The notes under the pieces: generated by a model
Told to the model about the DNA's origin: nothing
The model's database searches: none
The model's input: the letters and a program-made list of their open reading frames with translations, nothing else
Shown: positions 7,966 through 14,973 of the stretch, one piece after another
How the letters are laid out: every line of letters begins with the position of its first letter
Numbering within the stretch: position 1 is the stretch's first letter
Assembly: GCA_016210005.1 (NCBI GenBank)
Contig: JACQVA010000206.1
Span: 1-35,048, forward strand
DNA length: 35,048 nucleotides
DNA from: Deltaproteobacteria bacterium
Lineage (GTDB): Bacteria > Desulfobacterota > Binatia > HRBIN30 > JACQVA1
Direction: 5' to 3'
Program-made: the position numbers and the translations under genes

Positions 7966-9513
7966 ATGAGAACTGTCGCTGAGCTCATTCGCTGGCGCGC
8001 CAAGCAACATGCCGAGCGCGTGGCGCTGGAGTACGCCGGCCGGTGGACGACCTACGCCGAACTCGATCGCCGCGCCAACCAAGTGGCCAACGCCCTGGTG
8101 CGCTGCGGGGTGCAACCGGGCGAGCACGTCTGCGTGCTCGACCACAATCACGCTCACATGTTCGAGACCATCTTCGGTATCGCCAAGGCGGGGGCGGTCT
8201 TTACGCCGATCAACTGGCGCCTGGCGCCGCCGGAGATGGCATTTCTGATCAACGACGGCAAAGCCCGGGTGGTGTTCGCCGGCCCGTCCTTCAGCGCTGC
8301 CCTCGGCTCGATCGAGCAGCAACTCGACACTGCCGGCACGATCGTCTGCTACGCCGAGGCGCACGAGCGCTGGCAGCCGTACGAAACTTGGCGTGACGCC
8401 GCCGCCACCACCGACCCTCGGCACGACGGCGGCGAGGACGACACCGCTTGGCAGCTCTACACCAGCGGTACCACGGGCACGCCCAAGGGCGCCGAGATCA
8501 CCCACCGCAACCTTTTGACCGTGCTCGCCAACGGGTTGCTGCCCGGGATCAGTGTAACCCCGGGCGAGCGCGCGCTCGTCTGCCTGCCGCTGTATCACAT
8601 CGGCGGCGCCGGCTACGCCCTGACCCTGTTGTACGCCGGGATGACGGCCGTTGTCGCCAACGTCTTCGACCCGGCGCAGATTCTGCGCCTGCTCGAGGAG
8701 CGCCGCATCACCCAGGCGTTTCTCGTGCCCACGATGATCAACTTCCTGCTGCAGACGCCGGCGTGCGCCGCCACCGACTTCAGCGCCCTCAAGACCATCA
8801 TCTACGGGGCCTCGGCCATACCGGTCGATCTGCTCGAACGCGCCCTCGCCGGCTTCGGCTGCTCGTTCGTGCAGGCCTACGGTCTGACGGAGACCACCGG
8901 CGCCATCTGCTATCTGCCGGCGGCCGATCACCTGCCGGGCAGCGCGCGGCTGAAGTCCGCCGGCCAGCCGGCTTTCGGCATCGACATCCGCACGGTCAAC
9001 GCTAGCGGTGACTTGTGCTCACCCGGGGAGGTAGGCGAGATCGTCGTCCGCGGCGATGCGGTGATGAAGGGCTATTGGAATCAACCCGAGGCCACGCGCG
9101 CGGCCATCGTCGATGGCTGGTTTCACACCGGCGATGCCGGGTACTTCGATGATGCCGGCTACCTGTACATCCACGACCGCGTCAAGGACATGATCGTCTC
9201 GGGCGCCGAAAACATCTACCCCGCCGAGGTCGAGCGGGTGTTGGCCCAGCATCCGGCGGTGTTCGACGTCGCCGTCATCGGCGTGCCTGACGAGCGCTGG
9301 GGCGAAGCGGTCAAGGCGGTGGTGCAGCTGCGGCCGGGCGCGCAGGCGAGCGAGAGCGAGCTGATCGCGCATTGCCGCGGCCGCATCGCCGACTACAAGT
9401 GCCCGAAGTCGGTCGATTTCTGCGCGGTCATCCCGCGTAACCCCAGCGGCAAAGCCCTCAAACGTGAGCTGCGCGAGCCTTACTGGCGCAACCGCAGCCG
9501 GCGCGTAAACTGA
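7966..9513 (+). CDS. AMP-forming acyl-CoA synthetase
   Basis: This 515-residue class I adenylate-forming enzyme activates a carboxylic acid to its acyl-AMP and then acyl-CoA. The core motifs are complete: phosphate loop YTSGTTGTPKG (165-175), YGLTETTG (305-312), GWFHTGDAGYFD, the hinge DRVKDMIVSGAENIYPAEVE, and the C-terminal catalytic lysine K496 in NPSGKALKREL. This layout matches fatty-acid and related carboxylate CoA ligases; chain length or aromatic preference cannot be read by eye. A GGAGGG ribosome binding site precedes the ATG. It follows the acyl-CoA dehydrogenase by 39 bases and precedes the glycyl radical enzyme by 14, so the three are probably one transcript acting on one CoA-linked substrate series. 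Confidence 0.93.
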   Translation: MRTVAELIRWRAKQHAERVALEYAGRWTTYAELDRRANQVANALVRCGVQPGEHVCVLDHNHAHMFETIFGIAKAGAVFTPINWRLAPPEMAFLINDGKARVVFAGPSFSAALGSIEQQLDTAGTIVCYAEAHERWQPYETWRDAAATTDPRHDGGEDDTAWQLYTSGTTGTPKGAEITHRNLLTVLANGLLPGISVTPGERALVCLPLYHIGGAGYALTLLYAGMTAVVANVFDPAQILRLLEERRITQAFLVPTMINFLLQTPACAATDFSALKTIIYGASAIPVDLLERALAGFGCSFVQAYGLTETTGAICYLPAADHLPGSARLKSAGQPAFGIDIRTVNASGDLCSPGEVGEIVVRGDAVMKGYWNQPEATRAAIVDGWFHTGDAGYFDDAGYLYIHDRVKDMIVSGAENIYPAEVERVLAQHPAVFDVAVIGVPDERWGEAVKAVVQLRPGAQASESELIAHCRGRIADYKCPKSVDFCAVIPRNPSGKALKRELREPYWRNRSRRVN

Positions 9514-9527
9514 ACGGAGAGATGATT

Positions 9528-11915
9528 ATGGCAGCACCCGCAGCACAGTTGCACAGCGATGCCGGGGCGAGCGCGCGGGTGTTACGCTTGCGCCAGCGCA
9601 TTGTCCACGCGCCGCGCGAGGCCTGCGTCGAACGCGCGCGCTATCTCACCCGCTCGATGGCGGCCAACTGGAGCGATCCGCCGCTGACCCGGATGAGCAA
9701 GGCGCTGGCGGAGGTGCTCGATAACATCAGTATCATCATCCGCGATGACGAGGTGATCGTCGGCTGCCGCACCAGCAAGCTCAAGGGCGCCCCGTTCTTC
9801 CCCGAGAACAAGGCGCGCTGGATCGAGCAGGATGCCGGCGGCTTGGCCGCGCGCACCATCCAGCGGGTGCTCATCAGCGACGCCGAGCGCGACGAGCTGG
9901 TGCAGGAGATCCTGCCGTTTTGGCGCGGGCGCACGGTCGAGGACCGCTTCGAGGTGCTGCTCCCGAGCGACGTCAACGAGGACATGCAGAAGTTCGTCTT
10001 CGGCGTATTGCTGGAGATCACTTACGGTATCGGACACTTCACCATGAACCACCGCCGCCTGCTGGCACAGGGCCTTGGCGGTATCATGGCCGCGGCCCGT
10101 GAAAAGCTGGCGGCACTAAGCCCCGACAAGCACGGCACCGACGAGGCGCTGTTCTTCGCGGCCGTCATCCGCTCGCTGGGGGCCGCCATCCATTTCGCGC
10201 ACCGCTACGCCGAGGAGGCTGAGCGCCTGGCCGGGCGCGCGCGCGACCCCCAGCGCCGCGCGGAGCTGCGCGAGATCGCCCGCGTCTGCCGCCGCGTTCC
10301 CGAGCACCCGGCGGCTAGCTTTCGCGAGGCCGTCCAGTCCGTCTACTTCATGCACCTCGTCGCCCAGATCGAAAGCGGCGGGAACTCGATCTCGCTCGGC
10401 CGCATCGACCAGATTCTGGCGCCTTACTACGATGCCGACATCGGCGCCGGCAGAATCACTCCTGGTGAGGCCAAGGAGCTGCTGTCGCTGCTGTTTCTCA
10501 AGACCAACGAGATCTGGAACATTCTCGAGGAGCCCTACATTCCCGGCGGCGAGGACACCGAGGGCAAGACCACCCAGAACGTCACCGTCGGCGGCATCGG
10601 CGCGGATGGCGCCGATGCCACTTGCGCGCTGAGCTACGTCGGCCTCGAAGCCTATGCCGATGTTCGCACCGTCCAACCCAACTTCGGCGTCCGCGTCGGT
10701 CCGGAAGCCCCGGCGGACTTCTGCCAGGCCGCCGTGCGCCATGCGCTAGCCGGCGTGGCGATGCACTTCTTCAACGACGAGGCCATCGTCGAGTCACTGG
10801 TAACCGCCGGCCACAGCCTCGAGGACGCCCGTGACTACGGCGTCGTCGGCTGCCTCGAACCCAACGCTCAGGGCAAGACCTTCGGCTCCACCTTCGCCGT
10901 GCAGCTCAACGGGCTCAAGTGTCTGGAGCTGGCGCTCAGCAACGGCGTCGACACCGTGTTCGGCAGCCGCGCCGGGCTGGCCACCGGCGACCCCGCCGCA
11001 TTCGCCTCGTTCGACGACGTCTGGCGCGCATACGACCGGCAGCTGCGCTACTTCCTCGATCAGATCGAACGGGGCATGGCGGCGCTCGATCAGGCGATCG
11101 CCGAGATGCTGCCCTCACCGCTGGCTTCGGCCATGATCGACGGGCCGTTGGACAAGGGCCTCGACCTCACCCGCGGGGGCGCGATCTACAATTCCACCGG
11201 CGTGCAACTCATCGGCTTCGCCAACGTGGCCGACAGTCTCAGTGCCATCCGTGAGGCGGTGTTCGAGCAGCGGGCGGTAACGGCCGCGGAGCTGGCCCGG
11301 CACTTGGCCGAAGATTGGCGCAACGGCGAGGCGCTGCGAACACGCCTTCTCCACCAGATTGAGAAGTACGGCAACGACGATGACCAAGCCGACGCCATGG
11401 CGGCCCGGGTGCTCGAACACTTCTGTGAGCAGGTGCGACAGCGGCGCAACATCCGCGGGGGCTCGTTCTGGCCGGGCGCCTTCTCGGTCGGGCTGCACAT
11501 CGCTATGGGCAGTTTCTCCGGTGCCAGCGCCGATGGCCGCCATGCCAGCGAGATCCTCAGCAACGGCATCACGCCGGTCGAAGGGCGCGCCAAGACCGGC
11601 CCGACGGCGCTGCTGAACTCAGTGGCGCGCATGCCGATCCGCTATGCTCCTAACGGCACCAACTTGAACATGCGCTTTAGTCCGAAGTGGCTCAAGGCGC
11701 CCATGCTCGCGTCGCTGTTGCAAACCTACTTCCGACTCGGTGGCGCGCAGGTGCAATTGAACATGGTCGACGGCGAGATCCTGCGCCAGGCCCAGCGCAA
11801 TCCCGAGGCCTACCGCGATCTCGTCGTCCGGGTCAGCGGTTACTCGGCGCTCTTCACCGAGCTGAGCCCGCGCGCCCAGGAAGAGATCATTAGCCGCATG
11901 CAGTATTGCGCCTGA
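9528..11915 (+). CDS. Glycyl radical enzyme, dehydratase/lyase type
   Basis: This 795-residue member of the pyruvate-formate-lyase superfamily is intact. The thiyl-radical cysteine C442 lies in YGVVGCLEPN, and E444 completes the GCxEP motif of glycerol/propanediol dehydratases, choline lyase and related C-O, C-N, C-S or C-C cleaving enzymes. PFL itself has adjacent cysteines instead, and arylalkylsuccinate synthases lack this Glu. The radical-bearing glycine is G771 in RVSGYSALF, at the usual distance from the C terminus. Other family blocks are NSISLGRIDQ, SFSGASADGRHASE and NGTNLNMRFSP. ATG 9528 is preferred over 9522 because CGGAGA ends at 9520, seven bases away. Such enzymes need a radical-SAM activase and die in oxygen; no activase is in this window. 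Substrate unknown. Confidence 0.93.
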   Translation: MAAPAAQLHSDAGASARVLRLRQRIVHAPREACVERARYLTRSMAANWSDPPLTRMSKALAEVLDNISIIIRDDEVIVGCRTSKLKGAPFFPENKARWIEQDAGGLAARTIQRVLISDAERDELVQEILPFWRGRTVEDRFEVLLPSDVNEDMQKFVFGVLLEITYGIGHFTMNHRRLLAQGLGGIMAAAREKLAALSPDKHGTDEALFFAAVIRSLGAAIHFAHRYAEEAERLAGRARDPQRRAELREIARVCRRVPEHPAASFREAVQSVYFMHLVAQIESGGNSISLGRIDQILAPYYDADIGAGRITPGEAKELLSLLFLKTNEIWNILEEPYIPGGEDTEGKTTQNVTVGGIGADGADATCALSYVGLEAYADVRTVQPNFGVRVGPEAPADFCQAAVRHALAGVAMHFFNDEAIVESLVTAGHSLEDARDYGVVGCLEPNAQGKTFGSTFAVQLNGLKCLELALSNGVDTVFGSRAGLATGDPAAFASFDDVWRAYDRQLRYFLDQIERGMAALDQAIAEMLPSPLASAMIDGPLDKGLDLTRGGAIYNSTGVQLIGFANVADSLSAIREAVFEQRAVTAAELARHLAEDWRNGEALRTRLLHQIEKYGNDDDQADAMAARVLEHFCEQVRQRRNIRGGSFWPGAFSVGLHIAMGSFSGASADGRHASEILSNGITPVEGRAKTGPTALLNSVARMPIRYAPNGTNLNMRFSPKWLKAPMLASLLQTYFRLGGAQVQLNMVDGEILRQAQRNPEAYRDLVVRVSGYSALFTELSPRAQEEIISRMQYCA

Positions 11916-11925
11916 GCGTGCGGAT

Positions 11926-12882
11926 ATGAGTGAGAGCAGGGGGCCGTTGCTCGAGGTGCTGCGAACGCCCGAGGCGCGCTTCGCGAACCTACCCGGGTAC
12001 GGCTTTGCGCCACACTATCTCGAGGTCGCAGGGCCGCAAGGCACGCGCCTGCGCATGCATTACCTCGACGAGGGGCCACGCGCCGCACCGGTGGTGCTGT
12101 TGCTTCACGGCGAGCCGACCTGGTCGTACTTGTATCGCAAGCTGATCCCGGTGCTGGTGGCGGCCGGGCTGCGCGCGGTGGCGCCGGATCACATCGGGTT
12201 CGGGCGTTCGGACAAGCTGGTCACCCGCACGGATTACACCTTCGAGCGTCATCGCGATTGGCTGCGCACTCTGGTGCGCGCCCTGGATCTGGTCAACATC
12301 GTGGTGGTCTGCCAAGACTGGGGCGGGCCGATCGGTCTCGGCGTGCTGGCGGGTGAACCGGAGCGGTTCGCGGCCGTGGTCGCGGCCAACACCATCTTGC
12401 CCACGGTCGAGCCCGAACTCACTGCCGGTGTACTCGAATGGCGCAGCGACTTGCTGCTGGATTGGATCCTCACCTCGCAGCGGCTAGCCGAATTTCCCGC
12501 CGGTGGCATCGTCGCCGGGGTGTGCAAGTCGGCGCTAACACCGGCGGTGATTGCGGCCTACGACGCGCCGTTTCCAGACGAAAGCTACAAGGCGGGGGTG
12601 CGGCAGTTCCCGGTGTTGATTCCACTGACGCCGGCTGATCCCGGCGCCGCAATCAACCGGGCCACCTGGGCGGTGCTGGCGCGTTTCGAGCGCCCCTTTG
12701 TGACTGCTTTCTCCGACTCCGACCCTGCTACCGCCGGCTGGCAGACGATCTTCCAGCGCGGCGTGCCCGGTGCGCAAGGCCAGCCGCACGTGACCATTGC
12801 CGACGCCGGCCACTTTTTGCAGGAAGACGCGGGCGAGGCGTTGGCGGAGGTGATCGTCGCGCTGGCGCGCCGGCTCGGTTGA
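11926..12882 (+). CDS. Haloalkane dehalogenase, DhlA-like (HLD-I)
   Basis: This 318-residue cytoplasmic alpha/beta hydrolase aligns by eye along its length with Xanthobacter DhlA: RTPEARFANLPGY at the start, HYLDEG, HGEPTWSYLYRK, then FGRSDK. The nucleophile is D131 (VCQDWGG), the acid D266 (FSDSDP) and the base H296 (ADAGHFLQE). Both halide-holding tryptophans are present: W132 beside the nucleophile and W172 in the cap (LEWRSD). Together these are the HLD-I catalytic pentad, so hydrolysis of a carbon-halogen bond is the best prediction, with an epoxide hydrolase or another alpha/beta hydrolase as the alternative. It starts 10 bases after the glycyl radical enzyme without a strong ribosome binding site, suggesting translational coupling. 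It ends 19 bases from the convergent CoA-transferase. Confidence 0.85.
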   Translation: MSESRGPLLEVLRTPEARFANLPGYGFAPHYLEVAGPQGTRLRMHYLDEGPRAAPVVLLLHGEPTWSYLYRKLIPVLVAAGLRAVAPDHIGFGRSDKLVTRTDYTFERHRDWLRTLVRALDLVNIVVVCQDWGGPIGLGVLAGEPERFAAVVAANTILPTVEPELTAGVLEWRSDLLLDWILTSQRLAEFPAGGIVAGVCKSALTPAVIAAYDAPFPDESYKAGVRQFPVLIPLTPADPGAAINRATWAVLARFERPFVTAFSDSDPATAGWQTIFQRGVPGAQGQPHVTIADAGHFLQEDAGEALAEVIVALARRLG

Positions 12883-12901
12883 GGCGGCGCTCGGCCGGTT
12901 G

Positions 12902-14314
12902 TCAGAACTGCATCTCTTGTACGTCGCCGGCTACGCGCAGAGGCGCGGCGGTCGCGGCCCTGACGTCGTCCACGCTCAGTCCGGGCGCGAGCTCGCGCAA
13001 CCGGAAGCCTTCTTCGTCAACGTCGATCCAGGCCAGGTCGGTGACCACCGACTTGACGCAAGCGAGCGCGGTGGGCGGGTAACTGAGTTGCTCGACCAGC
13101 TTGGAGCGGCCGTTGCGCTCGCGGTGATAGCAGACGGCAATCACGCGGGCGCCGCCCGCGGCCATGTCCATCGCGCCGCCGATCCCGCCGCTGCCGTTGG
13201 GCGTGCTCCAGTTGGCAAGATCACCGTTCTGCGCCACCTCAAAAGCTCCGAGCACGGTGGTCGAAACGCGTCCGCTGCGTGCCATGGCGAAGGAAGCGTT
13301 CGAGTCGAAATACGCCGTCCCGACCACCGGCGTCACCAGTTGCCCGCTGGCGTTGTAGAGGTCGATGTCCTCCTCACCCTCGGCCGGGAATGGGCCGTAG
13401 CCGAGGATGCCGTTCTCCGCGTGCAGCGTGATGTCGCGCCCGGCGATGTAGTTGGACACCAGCGTCGGCAGTCCGATGCCGAGGTTGACGTACTCGCCGG
13501 CGCGTAGCAGTGCCGCCGCCTTGGCCGCCATCAAGTCGGCGGGCAACCCCACCGGACCGCCGTCGCGCAGCGCGCGCCCCTCTGCGTCGCTTACCCGGCC
13601 GACCGATTGGAGGATGTAGCGCAGCACGCCGATGTCGACATGTGTGGTTGTCTGGACGATGCGGTCGACGAAGATCCCGGGGGTTACCACCGCCTCGGGT
13701 TCGATGGCGCCGAGGGCGACGACCTCCTTGACCTCGGCGATGGTGGTACGCGCGGCCGAGGCGAACGCCGGCCCGAAATTGCGCATGCCGCGGCGGTAAG
13801 TGAGGTTGCCGGCCGGGTCGGCTTGGTAGGCCTGCAGCAGAGCGAAGTCGGCGCTAAGCGCGCGCTCGAAGATGTAGCGCTTGCCGTCGAACACCCGCTC
13901 TTCTTTTCCGGCCGCCACCGCGGTGCCCACGCCGGTGGGCGTGAAGAAGCCGGCCAGTCCGGCACCGCCGGCGCGCACGCGCTCGATCAGGGTTCCCTGC
14001 GGCACCATTTCGAGTTCGATCTCCCGCGCCTTGACCATGTCGCTGATCGGTGTCGGAATCGCCGGGGCGCCGATGTAGCTGCAGACCAGCTTGCGGATCT
14101 GCCGCTTGTCGGCAAGCACATTGAGTGAGGTTGGACCACCAGCCGGCGTGTTGCAGATGACTGTAAGATCCTTGACCCCACGCTCAGCGAGCGCGAGCAG
14201 GCAGTCGGTCGGCCACGCCTGCGGCGGGCCGAAGCTGTGGACGAGGAGGGTGGCGCCGTCGTTGATATCGGCGACGGCCTCGCGTGCGGATGAGCAAATC
14301 GTCTTGGTCGCCAT
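12902..14314 (-). CDS. Fused alpha/beta CoA-transferase (family I, SCOT-like)
   Basis: This 470-residue protein carries both halves of a family I 3-oxoacid-type CoA-transferase in one chain: an alpha-like half (about 1-235) and a beta-like half (about 258-470). The second contains E300 in HAENGILG, the glutamate that forms the covalent CoA thioester, and the oxyanion stretch GIGLPTLVSNY. Such enzymes move CoA between an acyl-CoA and a free acid. Bacterial forms are usually two separate subunits, so the fusion is notable; the usual alpha-subunit start is also altered (DGATLLVHSFGP in place of the glycine-rich loop). ATG 14314 is preferred to an upstream GTG at 14332; neither has a strong ribosome binding site. 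It faces the dehalogenase convergently and follows the SRPBCC gene by 51 bases. Donor and acceptor acids are unknown. Confidence 0.88.
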   Translation of the reverse strand: MATKTICSSAREAVADINDGATLLVHSFGPPQAWPTDCLLALAERGVKDLTVICNTPAGGPTSLNVLADKRQIRKLVCSYIGAPAIPTPISDMVKAREIELEMVPQGTLIERVRAGGAGLAGFFTPTGVGTAVAAGKEERVFDGKRYIFERALSADFALLQAYQADPAGNLTYRRGMRNFGPAFASAARTTIAEVKEVVALGAIEPEAVVTPGIFVDRIVQTTTHVDIGVLRYILQSVGRVSDAEGRALRDGGPVGLPADLMAAKAAALLRAGEYVNLGIGLPTLVSNYIAGRDITLHAENGILGYGPFPAEGEEDIDLYNASGQLVTPVVGTAYFDSNASFAMARSGRVSTTVLGAFEVAQNGDLANWSTPNGSGGIGGAMDMAAGGARVIAVCYHRERNGRSKLVEQLSYPPTALACVKSVVTDLAWIDVDEEGFRLRELAPGLSVDDVRAATAAPLRVAGDVQEMQF

Positions 14315-14365
14315 GGCTGGTCCGGATGTCACGCCGAGCGCGCGTTGGCAAGCCGATCGCGCCGG

Positions 14366-14836
14366 TTACTCGCCGCCTTCCAGAGCGCGCTTGATGTTGC
14401 CGAGGTACTGCTTGACCGCCTCGGCGGCCTCGCTATCGACGAACCCGCGGATCAGGCCCTGGAGCAAGCGCGGCACGGGAGTGTCGGGCGCCAGCGTTTG
14501 CTTGAGTGTGATCTTGGTGGCCTCGGCCCCGCTCGCTTGCAGCTTCAGGACACCGCTGACGTCGGTGTTGTCAGCCTTGGCGGCGATGCTCTCGAACGTG
14601 ATCCGATCCTTGCCGTTGCCGTCATAGCGCGCGGTGTATTGCACCACCAGGCTCACCGGCCCGGTCGACTTCTCCTGGTAGACGAAGCGGTAGGTGTTGT
14701 CGCCGACGCGCTTGCAGGTGTCGATGCCGGGAACGCAACGCGACGAGCCGACGACGTCCCACATGAACTCGTACGCGTGCGCTAGCGGCACCTTAACGGT
14801 GACGGACTTCTCGATCTCGGTGGGAAATTTGGCCAT
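14366..14836 (-). CDS. SRPBCC (START-like / CoxG-type) lipid-binding-fold protein
   Basis: This 156-residue single-domain protein has the SRPBCC pattern: an opening strand (EIEKSVTVKVPLAHAYEFMWDV), VPGIDTCKRVGDNTYRFVY, alternating strands, and a long C-terminal helix (LIRGFVDSEAAEAVKQYLGNIKRAL). These folds enclose a hydrophobic pocket for lipids, polyketides or aromatic compounds. The P-G-x-x position after the first helix is seen in CoxG-like members, some of which help assemble oxidoreductases. A perfect AGGAGG precedes the ATG. It lies between the spermidine-synthase-like gene and the CoA-transferase on the same strand, so it may serve the same lipid or acyl-CoA chemistry. No catalytic residue is recognised. 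Confidence 0.75.
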   Translation of the reverse strand: MAKFPTEIEKSVTVKVPLAHAYEFMWDVVGSSRCVPGIDTCKRVGDNTYRFVYQEKSTGPVSLVVQYTARYDGNGKDRITFESIAAKADNTDVSGVLKLQASGAEATKITLKQTLAPDTPVPRLLQGLIRGFVDSEAAEAVKQYLGNIKRALEGGE

Positions 14837-14869
14837 GCGCCTCCTCCTGCCGCAGATGCCTTAGCCGAG

Positions 14870-14881
14870 TCGGCCGGCCGA
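14870..14881. other. 12-base perfect palindrome before the SRPBCC gene
   Basis: TCGGCCGGCCGA is its own reverse complement and lies about 35 bases upstream of the SRPBCC start, in the 137-base gap after the spermidine-synthase-like gene. It could be an operator or a small hairpin. In GC-rich DNA a palindrome of this composition can also arise by chance. Confidence 0.25.
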
Positions 14882-14973
14882 AGTCCACGGGCAACACCGC
14901 GCAACCGCCGCGGCCGAGGGATGACCGAGACTGGCGCACTCAGAACGATTGCGTGACTAGTGGTGTCCATGCA

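Noticed and set aside
7438-8931. 497-codon minus-strand frame spanning the acyl-CoA dehydrogenase and ligase
   Set aside because: It crosses two well-supported genes in antisense and shows no motif.
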